From G965240465 sp965249525 (GTDB lineage: Bacteria; SAR324; JACQKK01): a stretch of DNA of 64,000 nucleotides. The notes beneath the pieces are model-generated. The model made no database searches. It had not been told where the DNA came from and worked only from the letters and a program-made list of their open reading frames with translations. The stretch covers positions 868,001 to 932,000 of the forward strand of contig OZ252237.1 in assembly GCA_965249525.1 (NCBI GenBank), in the 5' to 3' direction. Shown here in pieces: positions 53,796-62,747 of this stretch. The translations under genes were made by a program, and so were the position numbers. Position 1 is the first letter of the stretch, and each line of letters begins with the position of its first letter.

Positions 53796-55376
53796 CTACG
53801 GCGGTGGTGCCAAGGCTTCCAAGCTGTCCAGAATACGCAAAGTGTGCTGTTTCCAGGTATGGTGTTTGAGGGCGTCTTGACGCGCTTGTTGACCCAGTTT
53901 TTCTCGCAGCTGGCGGTCTTGCAGTACAGTTTGGAGTGCCTGGCTGAGAGATTCCACATCAGCAGAAACAGCCAGCCAGCCGTTTTTGCCATGCTGTATT
54001 ACTTCAGCCATTTGCCCCAGCTTGGAAGCTACAATGCAGCGTCCCATAGCCATATATTCAAACAGCTTGGTAGGAGAACCAAAAAATGGGCTGCCATCGG
54101 GATTGGGAATCTGCGGCGAGACCAATACATCGCAGGCAGCCAGATGCTTTGGCATCTCCGTCCTGGTGATTTCTCCTGCTAACCGCACATGTTCTTGAAG
54201 CCCCAACTTGATAACCAGTTGCTGCACCTGTAACTGCTGATCACCTGTTCCAAACAGCAGCAGGCGGGTAGTACGCAGCTGGGGATGCTTTTGCAGCAAG
54301 TGCGCCAAAGCTGCTACCAAGGTCTCTGTTCCGTGCCAAAAACCAAAAGTACTCACCATACCGACCGCCAGGCCTTCAGGAGGTATGCCCAGTTGCTGAC
54401 GAACCGCTTGTCCTGATACCTCAGGGTGAAACATCTCTGTATTTACTCCATTGGGATTAACCAATATCCGTTCTGCTGGTACTCCCCATCCTTGCAGCAA
54501 CTGCTTTAAGGGATCACTGACCACCACCACCAAATCAGCCATAAACACATTGGACTTTTCTATGCTTTCCCAAAGACCTTCAAACCGCAGCCTTTTTACT
54601 CCCCAATTCTTGTGTATCCATATTTCTGATCCATTGAACTCGCATACATAAGGCACAGGCAGCTGAGAGCGCAAATGGGCTAAGAAATAGCTGTCAAATA
54701 CAGACCGTCCGTAAATCATTCCCAATGGCGGCAGCTGAGCATGCTTTTTGCGCCACCAATACTCCAACTGTTTCTGGTATGCCAATCGGTACAACTCTGG
54801 AAAATTGCGACCACGACCATAACAAGGAGAAAGCACTTCAGAGGAAGTATGGTCGCAGTCTGGCGGCAAAGATATAGAAGACAATACCTGGACAGCAGGC
54901 AGATGATGCTGCAAACCGCTGACAACACCAGCTACATGAGAAAAACTTCCTCCTGTTTGCTCGCTAAGATATTGATCAAGACGGCAGTACAGTGCAGCAC
55001 GGCTGCGATAAAATGCTACTGATGGCTTTTGGCTGTTCCGTGGCTGATGGTGCCGCTTACGCCCCAACTGCAGCAAGCGGCGTACGCGATAATAATGCCA
55101 AATACAAAAAACCCAGTTGTACATGATATCTGCCCCCAAACCCAACAATGCCTTCAGCACACCCTGGGGCAAAACCTGGCGGGTGTCATCCTTAAAGCAC
55201 CAACGCTTGGGTCCCCACAAAGCCAATGCCAGTACGATGATATCCCTGCCAGGAATCGCATCCACCGACTCACAGCGCACCTGTAAGTCTTCCGGCAGAC
55301 GCTTTAAGGCAGCACGTTCATAAAGCACCATCCGTATCACCTCCCACAACGACTGTTCTAACTGTTCCTTACCCAT
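53796..55376 (-). CDS. GT4 family glycosyltransferase, copy B
   Basis: Tandem paralogue of the gene at 52153-53745, with the same domain plan and start region (MGKEQLEQ, AGGAAGTGA upstream). Copy B keeps the more usual GT4 sequence SPTKLFEYMAMG and LVSPQIPNPDGSPF, so it may be the ancestral form. It ends ALAPPP, four residues short of copy A. The upstream 20 bp are also duplicated. The shared region has both silent and replacing changes, unlike the GH16 pair. Confidence 0.87.
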   Translation of the reverse strand: MGKEQLEQSLWEVIRMVLYERAALKRLPEDLQVRCESVDAIPGRDIIVLALALWGPKRWCFKDDTRQVLPQGVLKALLGLGADIMYNWVFCIWHYYRVRRLLQLGRKRHHQPRNSQKPSVAFYRSRAALYCRLDQYLSEQTGGSFSHVAGVVSGLQHHLPAVQVLSSISLPPDCDHTSSEVLSPCYGRGRNFPELYRLAYQKQLEYWWRKKHAQLPPLGMIYGRSVFDSYFLAHLRSQLPVPYVCEFNGSEIWIHKNWGVKRLRFEGLWESIEKSNVFMADLVVVVSDPLKQLLQGWGVPAERILVNPNGVNTEMFHPEVSGQAVRQQLGIPPEGLAVGMVSTFGFWHGTETLVAALAHLLQKHPQLRTTRLLLFGTGDQQLQVQQLVIKLGLQEHVRLAGEITRTEMPKHLAACDVLVSPQIPNPDGSPFFGSPTKLFEYMAMGRCIVASKLGQMAEVIQHGKNGWLAVSADVESLSQALQTVLQDRQLREKLGQQARQDALKHHTWKQHTLRILDSLEALAPPP

Positions 55377-55444
55377 TCACTTCCTAGTTTGCCTGCGCTA
55401 TCCATACCACATAATTAAAAAGGGAGGCTGTATCGGCAATCAGT

Positions 55445-55861
55445 CTAGAACCATACATAAAGCATAAAATAAACAGTGATGCCAGACACGGAGACAAATA
55501 TCCAGATAGGCAAGGTGAGCTTGGCGATCATTTTATGGGCTCGGAAGTATTTTCTGAAGGCGGTGTAGAGGGAGGTGATGGCAAAAGGCGGTACAGTAAC
55601 AGCAAGAATGATATGGGGAATGAGTATGGACAGGTAGATGGTACGCGCCAGGTTTGGGCCTTGGAAGCGGTTGATGGGAAAATGGAAGTGATAAATGAGG
55701 TAGCTGGTAAGAAAAACAATGGAAGTAAAGAAGGCAGCAATCATGAAAGCGGCATGAAGTTTCATGCGTTTATTTTTAATGGCAGCAAATCCTGCTATGA
55801 GCAGGCAAAGGGCAGTGAAGTTAAGAAAAGCGTTGAGGATTGGTAGTTGTTGAATACCCAC
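55445..55861 (-). CDS. DUF420 membrane protein
   Basis: Small inner-membrane protein of the DUF420 family with four membrane segments. Family features: QQLPILNAFLNFTALCLL at the start, FLTSYLIYHFHF (conserved Tyr-His), LSILIPHIILAV and the closing LPIWIFVSVSGITVYFMLY. Relatives occur near cytochrome oxidase assembly genes, and here it is last in a ctaA-ctaB-ABC series, which supports that role. Exact function is not known. Confidence 0.85.
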   Translation of the reverse strand: MGIQQLPILNAFLNFTALCLLIAGFAAIKNKRMKLHAAFMIAAFFTSIVFLTSYLIYHFHFPINRFQGPNLARTIYLSILIPHIILAVTVPPFAITSLYTAFRKYFRAHKMIAKLTLPIWIFVSVSGITVYFMLYVWF

Positions 55862-55862
55862 A

Positions 55863-55907
55863 GTGTTTTTAAGGTTAGTGTTTTTAAGGTTAGTGTTTTT
55901 AAGATTT
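55863..55907. repeat. 15-bp tandem repeat, 3 units
   Basis: GTGTTTTTAAGGTTA is repeated at 55863 and 55878, with a variant at 55893 that runs into the last codons of the ABC permease gene. It fills the gap between that gene and DUF420. Confidence 0.93.
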
Positions 55908-56750
55908 TGGGGTTTTTAATGCAGAAAGAAGCGCCCAGCAAAGGGTGATGGCAGCAAAGCAGCATAGTAGGACAAAGGAGGTGGTGGGACTGACAAGCAG
56001 CAGGGGTGCTGCCTGTTGTGGTGTCAACAGGGCATAGCGAAGTCCGCTAAGGACATAGCTGAGCGGGTTGACAAACATGAGAACCAGGATGGCAGTTGAG
56101 ACGCTGGTATGAGGGAAGAAGGAGCCAGAGAGCAGCCACATGGGGAAAAGTAGCAAATTCATGACGGCATGGAAACCTTGAATAGATCGCATGCGCCAGG
56201 CGAGAGCAAAGCCGAGGGCGCTGAGGCTTAAGGAGGTAAGGGAAAGCAGCAGAAGGGTGAGTATGATGGAACGAAGGGATAGTTGGATATTGAGCAAAGG
56301 TGCTGCAACCAGCAGGGCTGCGCTTTGAAAGGTTCCTAGGATGGTACTGCTGAGAACTTTTCCTAGTACAATAGCCAGTCGGGGTGCGCAGGTAGCCAGG
56401 GTGGCTTGCAAGAAGCCGGAGGTTCTATCTTGTATGACAGAGATGGAAGAGAAAATAGTGGTGAAGAGCAAGGTCATGAGCATGGCAGCTGGATGAAAGA
56501 AGGTGAGATAGTCCAGTCCGTTTTCCAGGCCAGGGGAACTGAGGGAACGACCAAATCCGCCACCCAAAACCAGCCAAAACATCACAGGCGTGCCAATGGC
56601 ACCAGCAATGCGGCCTGGCTGTCGCAAGAAGCAGAGGGTTTCTCTTGCCAACAGCCCCCAGACAGCCAGCAGCAGCCCGCCTTTTTGTGGAATGGAGGCA
56701 GCAGCTGAAGCAGCCTGGCGGGCAAGAGATGGTGCGGCTGTTGGATTCAT
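55899..56750 (-). CDS. ABC-2 type transporter permease
   Basis: Membrane subunit of an ABC-2 exporter with six predicted segments; the ABC-2 pattern is seen in FFHPAAMLMTLLFTTIFSSISVI, TSGFLQATLATCAPR and LNLLLFPMWLLSGSFFP-like stretches. The open frame extends 56 codons further into the ATPase gene through an 18-bp repeat, but MNPTAAPSL at 56750, 31 bp after the ATPase stop, gives a normal 283-residue protein. It pairs with the ATPase at 56782. Position after ctaA/ctaB suggests a role in cytochrome oxidase maturation, by inference. Confidence 0.87.
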   Translation of the reverse strand: MNPTAAPSLARQAASAAASIPQKGGLLLAVWGLLARETLCFLRQPGRIAGAIGTPVMFWLVLGGGFGRSLSSPGLENGLDYLTFFHPAAMLMTLLFTTIFSSISVIQDRTSGFLQATLATCAPRLAIVLGKVLSSTILGTFQSAALLVAAPLLNIQLSLRSIILTLLLLSLTSLSLSALGFALAWRMRSIQGFHAVMNLLLFPMWLLSGSFFPHTSVSTAILVLMFVNPLSYVLSGLRYALLTPQQAAPLLLVSPTTSFVLLCCFAAITLCWALLSALKTPKS

Positions 56751-56781
56751 GGCGATGCTGTGAGAAGTCTGGTGGCAGGTT

Positions 56782-57879
56782 TCAGGAAAGAGAAGCCTTG
56801 GCAGTTTGCGAAGCCTTGGCAGTTTGCGAAGCCTTGGCAGTTTGCGAAGCCTTGGCAGTTTGCGAAGCAGCACTGCGGCTCCCAGAGATGTCAGCATTGG
56901 ACAAAGACGGCGGCGCATGCCCCAGTCCCAAGGCTTCTTCTAAAAAGGGATGTTCTAACCGCAGGCTGTCTATCTTGAGAGAAGCCTGGTTCAGGATTTG
57001 CAGCAGCTGATGGAGGCGGTCGGGAAGGAACGGTGCTATCCTCAGGTCTTGTGCTTGGATGTGAACGGAACAACCCATTTGTTCTTCCAGTAGTTTCTTG
57101 GCTGTTTGTAAAGCTGTTTTGGAAGTCTTAGAGGATGGGTCTTGTTTGTTGTCGACAATTTTTAAGCTCAGTATATGCTGCTGCATGGCACCACGCAATT
57201 GCTGCGGCGTCCCCAGGGCAGTCAACCTGCCTTGATTGAGTACTGCCACTTGCTGGCAGGCTTCGGCTTCATCCAGCAGATGGGTGGAAACAACTACACT
57301 AAAGGGGGATTCTGCATAAAGGGCGTCCAGCAAATGCCAAAATGCTTTGCGTGCAGCAGGATCAAGTCCAGCAGTGGGTTCATCCAGCAGCAACAGCCGT
57401 GGATGATGCAGCAGCGCCTTGGCTAATTCTGCCCGCCGATGTTGTCCACCGGAAAGTTTTCCCACCTGCACTTCCGCCTGCGCTTCTATTCCCAGCTGCG
57501 ATAGCAGCACCTGGATGCGCCCACGGACTGCCCGTGCGGTTCTCCCCTGCAGACGCGCATGCAAAAACAAATTCTCTCGTATGGTCAGTCGGTTGTCCAA
57601 GCTGGATGTCTGAAACGCCATGCCTACTTGTTTGCGTATGCTTGGGGGCGCAGCCTCTTCGCCGTCCAGCAATACCTGCCCTCCACTATGGCGATGCAAT
57701 GCTGCCAATACCAGCAGCAAGGTGCTTTTCCCTCCGCCATTGGGTCCCAATAAAGCCAATCGCTCACCTGCTGCCAACTTCAGGCTGACTCCAAGCAAAG
57801 CCACATGCTGCCCCCAGTGGGCGCTTATATTATTCAGCTGTAACAGCGGAACCCTGTGTTTAGAAGCAGCAGCAGACAT
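56782..57879 (-). CDS. ABC transporter ATP-binding protein
   Basis: ATPase partner of the ABC-2 permease downstream. Walker A is GPNGGGKST (45-53), the signature LSGGQHRRAELAKAL, and Walker B LLLLDEPTAGLD with a His switch in VVSTHLLDEAE. The C-terminal extension ends in four tandem copies of the hexapeptide SQTAKA. The start lies 16 bp after the ctaB stop; the ATG at 57879 is used rather than a GTG two codons earlier. Substrate unknown; operon context points to heme-copper oxidase assembly. Confidence 0.9.
   Translation of the reverse strand: MSAAASKHRVPLLQLNNISAHWGQHVALLGVSLKLAAGERLALLGPNGGGKSTLLLVLAALHRHSGGQVLLDGEEAAPPSIRKQVGMAFQTSSLDNRLTIRENLFLHARLQGRTARAVRGRIQVLLSQLGIEAQAEVQVGKLSGGQHRRAELAKALLHHPRLLLLDEPTAGLDPAARKAFWHLLDALYAESPFSVVVSTHLLDEAEACQQVAVLNQGRLTALGTPQQLRGAMQQHILSLKIVDNKQDPSSKTSKTALQTAKKLLEEQMGCSVHIQAQDLRIAPFLPDRLHQLLQILNQASLKIDSLRLEHPFLEEALGLGHAPPSLSNADISGSRSAASQTAKASQTAKASQTAKASQTAKASLS
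56792..56869. repeat. 18-bp tandem repeat, 4 units
   Basis: GAAGCCTTGGCAGTTTGC repeats at 56792, 56810, 56828 and 56846, followed by a partial unit. On the minus strand it encodes the SQTAKA hexapeptides at the C-terminus of the ABC ATPase. Confidence 0.96.
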
Positions 57880-57894
57880 GAACACCCATCAGAC

Positions 57895-58797
57895 TTAAAA
57901 CAAAGCCCCCCATACCAAAGCTCCCAACACCACTGGGAGGTAAATGACAGACATTCTCAGCGTCCACAAGGTGACACGGTCTTGCAGTTTGAAAGCGGTT
58001 GCCATTGCCATCAAAAAAAAGGCTGCCCCGAAAATCACAGCCACATAAACATACGCCTGCCTGCCTAACTGGGTAAGTTCAGGATGCAGACTCACCAAGG
58101 TAGTAGCAGTGACATACAACGGCAGCTGCCAGCGAATCTGTATGCCGCGCTCATCATTCACCGAGAGCATTTTTAAACCAGCACGGCGGTAGTCATGGCG
58201 ACACAGCCAGGCAATCGGCAAAAAATGAGCATACTGCCACAGAAACATCCAAGCAAACAACCACAATACCGGGGCATCCAAGCTGCCACGCACCGCTGCC
58301 CAACCCACCAAGGGAGGCATGCTGCCAGGAACAGCACCTGCCAGCATGTTTAGGGTACTCAAACGCTTCAATGGAGTATAGATAGCCAGATAAAACACCG
58401 CAACCCCTATGCCCAGCCCCAGAGTCAACCAGTTGAGGCTTGCAAGCAGTCCTAAGCCCAGCAGCATGGTCACTGTTCCTGCCCAAAAAGCAGCCAGGGG
58501 CGGAATAACCCCCGCAGGCAAAGGGCGGGACTCAGTGCGCTTCATAAGCGCATCCACTTCCTTTTCCAGATACTGATTGAGGGCATTGATGCCCCAACTC
58601 AACATAGCTGTACCTGCCAGCAACGGCAACAGCCAGCTTTGTATGCCAGCAGCCAACCCGATATTATCAAAAGGTCTGCCAGCTGCAAGCATCCCACCCA
58701 GTAATGCTATCAAGGTGACCATCAGGGTAATACGCGGCTTCCCCAGCTGTATCACTTTTGGCAGCAAATATGGCAAAGCTCTCAAAGAATGAACCAT
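57895..58797 (-). CDS. ctaB: Protoheme IX farnesyltransferase
   Basis: Inner-membrane UbiA-family prenyltransferase that adds a farnesyl group to heme B to make heme O. Motifs: LGKPRITLMV, NQYLEKEVDALMKRT (the first Asp-rich motif, with Glu in place of the usual first Asp), and LFAWMFLWQYAHFLPIAWLCRHDYRRAGLKML-type second region (about 200-230) with Asp. Nine membrane segments. The frame is open 34 codons upstream inside ctaA, but the ATG at 58797, 2 bp after the ctaA stop, is normal. Also called cyoE. Confidence 0.92.
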   Translation of the reverse strand: MVHSLRALPYLLPKVIQLGKPRITLMVTLIALLGGMLAAGRPFDNIGLAAGIQSWLLPLLAGTAMLSWGINALNQYLEKEVDALMKRTESRPLPAGVIPPLAAFWAGTVTMLLGLGLLASLNWLTLGLGIGVAVFYLAIYTPLKRLSTLNMLAGAVPGSMPPLVGWAAVRGSLDAPVLWLFAWMFLWQYAHFLPIAWLCRHDYRRAGLKMLSVNDERGIQIRWQLPLYVTATTLVSLHPELTQLGRQAYVYVAVIFGAAFFLMAMATAFKLQDRVTLWTLRMSVIYLPVVLGALVWGALF

Positions 58798-58799
58798 GT

Positions 58800-59786
58800 T
58801 TATCGCCTGCTGCGCTTCCACAAAATAAATACTGCGGCATTCAACAAGGCACCATTGACCAAATGCAGGCTGGTCACCACCACCTCCCGCTGCAGCCAAA
58901 TGATGGCAGCACCAAGGCTAATCTGCACAGCTGTTAGTATCAACATCCCCCAGGCTGGTCTTTGCAGTTCCATCTTCTCAAAAGATGCTCCTGCTGCAAT
59001 CTTCAAGCTGCTTCCCCAGAGAATGCGAGAAGCTGTCCACACAGTCAGCAGCAATACCAATACCGCTCCCAGCCGATGCCCATAATGCAAGGCTACTGGC
59101 CAAGACTGCCATACCTGCAGCGGCAGCAGCCGACCATAAGCCAAGGGAAAATCAGGAATAATCAACCCCACCCCCAAATGTCGCATGACAGCCCCCAACA
59201 AAATCTCCAACCACACCACCATCCACAAAATGCTTGCCCACAACCTCAGTTTGCTGAGTCCATCATGTGGTTCTACTGCTGGGGAACCAACTTCCATTCG
59301 TTTCAGGACAAGCGGTCTGCTCCATTCCACCAGCAGCACACTGGACAAGAAAAAAACCTGTGCGGTCAGCGCATGCGCCACACTCACCGCCACTGGCAAT
59401 TGCAGCAATACCGTAATCCCCCCCAGCAAGCCTTGAAATATAATCAAACCTGACATGAACAACCCCAGCCATGCCAGCCGTTTTGATGCCTCAGAACGAT
59501 AGACCACCCACAGCCATACCGCCAAGAAAAAGGTTAACAATCCCACCATGGAGGCTATGAGACGATGACCATGCTCAAAAAGAATGCCCCCTGTCATCGG
59601 AGGAAATAAACTTCCATAAGACAACGGCCAATCTGGGACAGCCAAACCAGAACCTGTGCTGGTAACCAAAGCCCCTGCCAGCAGCAGCAGCAGTGTGGCT
59701 GCACACAATCCCCAGGCTGCCAGGTGTGTAATGCGCCAGCTGCGCACCTGCTTACCCATTACAACTGACTCCAGGTTGTATTTCAT
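58800..59786 (-). CDS. ctaA: Heme A synthase, CtaA/Cox15 family
   Basis: Inner-membrane enzyme that oxidises heme O to heme A for aa3-type oxidases. Eight membrane segments in two similar halves, with the heme-ligand His pairs in EHGHRLIAS and AHALTAQ (first half) and HYGHRLGA and TSLHLVNGA (second half). PDWPLSYGSLFPP and PDFPLAYGRLLPL repeat in the two halves. The start may be 59786 or the ATG at 59759, both with partial Shine-Dalgarno. It follows argG by 12 bp and precedes ctaB by 2 bp. Confidence 0.92.
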   Translation of the reverse strand: MKYNLESVVMGKQVRSWRITHLAAWGLCAATLLLLLAGALVTSTGSGLAVPDWPLSYGSLFPPMTGGILFEHGHRLIASMVGLLTFFLAVWLWVVYRSEASKRLAWLGLFMSGLIIFQGLLGGITVLLQLPVAVSVAHALTAQVFFLSSVLLVEWSRPLVLKRMEVGSPAVEPHDGLSKLRLWASILWMVVWLEILLGAVMRHLGVGLIIPDFPLAYGRLLPLQVWQSWPVALHYGHRLGAVLVLLLTVWTASRILWGSSLKIAAGASFEKMELQRPAWGMLILTAVQISLGAAIIWLQREVVVTSLHLVNGALLNAAVFILWKRSRR

Positions 59787-59798
59787 TGAAAAAGTCCC

Positions 59799-61070
59799 TC
59801 AACCTGTCCCCCCGTCATCCCGCTTGGCTGCGGTTTTTGAGAACCCCGCCGTCTTTCCACGCATCTGACGCTGTCGCCAAACCATCTTTAACGGCTCCGC
59901 ATGCAAACGAATAAATCCTTCCGCATGCTGCGGACTCCAACTACCGGCATCATCCTCCATAGATGACAACCGCGCATCATACAGCGGCCATGGCGACTGC
60001 CGACCCACCACCTGGAACCCTCCCTTGTGCAGTCGCAGCCGCACCCGACCTGCCACCACCTCCTGAGTCTTCTCCAGCAGGGCTAGCAGCGCCTCCATCT
60101 CTGGCGTATACCAATAGCCATTGTACACCAGTGCTGAAAATCTGGGCATGAGACTATCCTTCAAGTGAATCACATCTCGGTCCAGGGTCAGCGACTCCAT
60201 CGCCCGATGCGCACCCAGCAACAGCACACCCCCAGGGGTCTCATACACCCCGCGGGATTTAATCCCCACATAACGCGACTCCACCATATCCAAACGACCC
60301 ACTCCGTGCCGTCCCCCTGTCTCATTCAAAGCAGCCAGCATTTCCTCCCCCTCCAAGGACTTTCCATTCAATTTTACAGGCAGACCTGATTCAAACTCCA
60401 ACTCCAAATCCTCTGACTCGTCTGGTGCTTCATGCGGCGCACAGGTCAAACGAAACATATCTTCAGATGGAGGCTGCCACGGATCTTCCAGCATCCCCGC
60501 CTCATAGCTGATGTGCATCAAATTTTCATCCATACTCCAGGGCTTCTCCAAGGTCGCTTTGACCGCAATGCCATACTTTTTTGCATAGGCTATCAACTCA
60601 CGACGCCCCGCTAACTCCTGATAAAACTCCTGCTGCTTCCAGGGCGAAAATATCTGTAAATCAGGCTGCAAACTCCAACAACCCAATTCAAATCGCACCT
60701 GATCATTCCCCTTGCCAGTAGCCCCGTGCGCCACCCACTGCGCTGAAATCTTCTCCGCCTGTTCTACCAAACAACGGGCAATCAAGGGGCGCGCCAACGC
60801 CGTCCCCAAAGGATAACTCCCCTCATACAGTGCATTAAAGCGCATGGCTTGATACACAAACTCTTCCACAAACGCACGACGAACATCACGCACCACCACC
60901 GCCTGCGCCCCAGCTTTTAACCCCGTCTCTCGCACCGCTTCTAAATCATCCGTCCGCTGACCCAAATCCAAACACAAACAGGTAACCTTCCAGCCCCGCA
61001 CCGACATCCAATGCACAATTACAGACGTATCCAATCCTCCCGAATACGCCAGCACTGCCCGTTGGTTCAT
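59799..61070 (-). CDS. argG: Argininosuccinate synthase
   Basis: Joins citrulline and aspartate with ATP to give argininosuccinate, the step before ArgH. The N-terminal ATP motif AYSGGLDTSVIVHW and later GATGKGNDQVRFEL, YEAGMLEDPW and VESRYVGIKSRGVYETPGG-type segments identify it. 423 residues is slightly long because of a basic tail ending KRDDGGTG. The ATG is 1 bp after the stop of the small membrane protein upstream. It leads into the ctaA-ctaB operon, an unusual neighbour. Confidence 0.95.
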   Translation of the reverse strand: MNQRAVLAYSGGLDTSVIVHWMSVRGWKVTCLCLDLGQRTDDLEAVRETGLKAGAQAVVVRDVRRAFVEEFVYQAMRFNALYEGSYPLGTALARPLIARCLVEQAEKISAQWVAHGATGKGNDQVRFELGCWSLQPDLQIFSPWKQQEFYQELAGRRELIAYAKKYGIAVKATLEKPWSMDENLMHISYEAGMLEDPWQPPSEDMFRLTCAPHEAPDESEDLELEFESGLPVKLNGKSLEGEEMLAALNETGGRHGVGRLDMVESRYVGIKSRGVYETPGGVLLLGAHRAMESLTLDRDVIHLKDSLMPRFSALVYNGYWYTPEMEALLALLEKTQEVVAGRVRLRLHKGGFQVVGRQSPWPLYDARLSSMEDDAGSWSPQHAEGFIRLHAEPLKMVWRQRQMRGKTAGFSKTAAKRDDGGTG

Positions 61071-61071
61071 C

Positions 61072-61344
61072 CTATAAGCTCCGCCAAATCCAAATCATCC
61101 ACGCACCGCCAGAGATAAAAACCATCCCCAGCATATACAAACACAACCCCAATATGCCCTGCCGACGCAATTCCAGCCGCTCGTGGTAGTCAATAACATC
61201 GTGTTGGCGACTCTGCAGGGTCTCTCCTATAAATGGAATGCAGCGATACAGTGCCATCAACACTATCAACATTCCCCAGACACCCAAAAAACACCCTATG
61301 GTCACTAGCAAGGGGGGCAGCCCATATTCCAGTAAGATTTCCAT
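61072..61344 (-). CDS. Small membrane protein with two predicted helices
   Basis: A 90-residue protein with two hydrophobic segments (LLVTIGCFLGVWGMLIVLMA and GLCLYMLGMVFISGGAWMIW) joined by a charged loop. I do not recognise a family. AGGA 7 nt before the ATG at 61344 is better than the start 36 bp upstream. It is the first gene of the argG-ctaA-ctaB operon and overlaps argG spacing by 1 bp. Confidence 0.65.
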   Translation of the reverse strand: MEILLEYGLPPLLVTIGCFLGVWGMLIVLMALYRCIPFIGETLQSRQHDVIDYHERLELRRQGILGLCLYMLGMVFISGGAWMIWIWRSL

Positions 61345-61540
61345 TAGGGTTCCTCTTGCTGTCAATTTTTGGAAAAACAACCCCGCAGCAAATATCCCCT
61401 GCCAGCCTTCCCTGCCAGCCTTCCCTGCCTCTGTCCACCCCTTATAACTTCAACCAAAAGCTTTTGCTATACAAGCCTTTTCTCAGGAAAAGAATGTTCT
61501 CTGCTCAAAATTCTTGCTTAGATACAATTGCTGCTGGCGA

Positions 61541-61584
61541 CACATGGTAAGCATTGTTAGAACACATGATAAGCATTGTTAGCA
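61541..61584. repeat. 22-bp tandem repeat, 2 units
   Basis: CACATGGTAAGCATTGTTAG and CACATGATAAGCATTGTTAG, 22 bp apart, in the 366-bp divergent region between the small membrane protein gene and trxB. Two copies of a CCTGCCAGCCTTC-like 13-bp repeat lie near 61400. I see no gene here. Confidence 0.9.
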
Positions 61585-61710
61585 GGTGTCACAGTCCTAT
61601 CTTGAAAAGCAGGAGAACCACTGGACAGCCAGACATCCCCAACCTGCCCCTGGCTGCCTGAAAGCTGCACCAACAACCCCCCGTTGCCTTCCAAGTGAAA
61701 GACCTATCAC

Positions 61711-62652
61711 ATGACACCAAACAACCATCACCAGCTGATTATCCTAGGTTCAGGTCCCGCAGGCTTCACTGCTGCCATCTACGCTGCACGCGCCAACCTA
61801 AAACCCCTAGTACTGATGGGAAATGAACCAGGCGGACAACTCACCATCACCACAGAAGTAGAAAACTACCCCGGCTACCCCAGCGGCACCCAAGGCCCCG
61901 ACATGATGCAAGACTTTGAAAAACAAGCTGCTCGTTTCGGTGCCGTCCTCCAAAGAGAGACCGCCCTCGCCATCAACCTGCAGCAAGCCCCCTTTCAGAT
62001 TCAACTGCAGCAAAACACCCTCAGCTGCAACGCCCTTATTATCGCCACGGGCGCCTCCGCCAAATGGCTGGGACTGCCCTCAGAAGAAAAATTGCGCAAC
62101 CATGGCATCTCTGCCTGTGCCACCTGTGACGGCTTCTTCTTCCGCGGCAAACCCATCGCCGTGGTTGGCGGCGGCGACACCGCCATGGAAGAGGCTCTCT
62201 TCCTCACCAACTTTGGCGAATCCGTCACCGTTATCCACCGTCGTGACTCCCTGCGTGCCAGCAGCATCTTGCAGCAACGCGCCCAAAAGCACCCCAAAAT
62301 CCACTTTCTCTGGAACTCTGTCATCAAAGAAGTACTTGGAAGCCCCCAAAGCGGCGTCACTGGACTCCGCATCCAAAACACCCAAAGCCAAGAAGAGACC
62401 CAACTCAACACCCAAGCCCTGTTTGTGGCTATCGGGCACACCCCCAATACCCAATTATTCCAAGATCAACTCCAAATGGACAGCAACGGCTATATTACAG
62501 TCCAACCTGGACGCACCCACACCTCCATCCAGGGGGTGTTCGCCTGTGGTGATGCTGCTGACCCCATCTACCGCCAAGCGGTCACCGCAGCAGGTACAGG
62601 CTGTATGGCTGCTATAGATGCAGGCAACTGGCTGGCAGAACAACAATTGTAA
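61711..62652 (+). CDS. trxB: Thioredoxin-disulfide reductase
   Basis: FAD flavoprotein that reduces thioredoxin with NADPH. The FAD motif GSGPAGFTAAIYAARA is at the start, the redox pair is Cys136 and Cys139 in ACATCDG, the NADPH motif is VVGGGDTAMEEALFL, and GVFACGDAADP binds FAD near the end. 313 residues is standard. No strong Shine-Dalgarno. Convergent with larB, the gap holding a short 7-bp repeat. Confidence 0.95.
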   Translation: MTPNNHHQLIILGSGPAGFTAAIYAARANLKPLVLMGNEPGGQLTITTEVENYPGYPSGTQGPDMMQDFEKQAARFGAVLQRETALAINLQQAPFQIQLQQNTLSCNALIIATGASAKWLGLPSEEKLRNHGISACATCDGFFFRGKPIAVVGGGDTAMEEALFLTNFGESVTVIHRRDSLRASSILQQRAQKHPKIHFLWNSVIKEVLGSPQSGVTGLRIQNTQSQEETQLNTQALFVAIGHTPNTQLFQDQLQMDSNGYITVQPGRTHTSIQGVFACGDAADPIYRQAVTAAGTGCMAAIDAGNWLAEQQL

Positions 62653-62720
62653 AACCTGGACGGGCTCAATCCGCAAAAAGAGAACGCAGCCTGGGGGGCA
62701 AATCAGCTGTTGTGATTTAT

Positions 62721-62747
62721 CATTGGTCATTGGTCATTGGTCATTTT
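62721..62747. repeat. 7-bp tandem repeat, 3 units
   Basis: CATTGGT at 62721, 62728 and 62735, followed by CATTTTT, in the 88-bp gap between trxB and the end of larB. Confidence 0.9.

Noticed and set aside
56751..56918. 56-residue basic leader of the ABC permease
   Set aside because: It overlaps the ATPase gene and derives from the 18-bp repeat; the start at 56750 fits the family.
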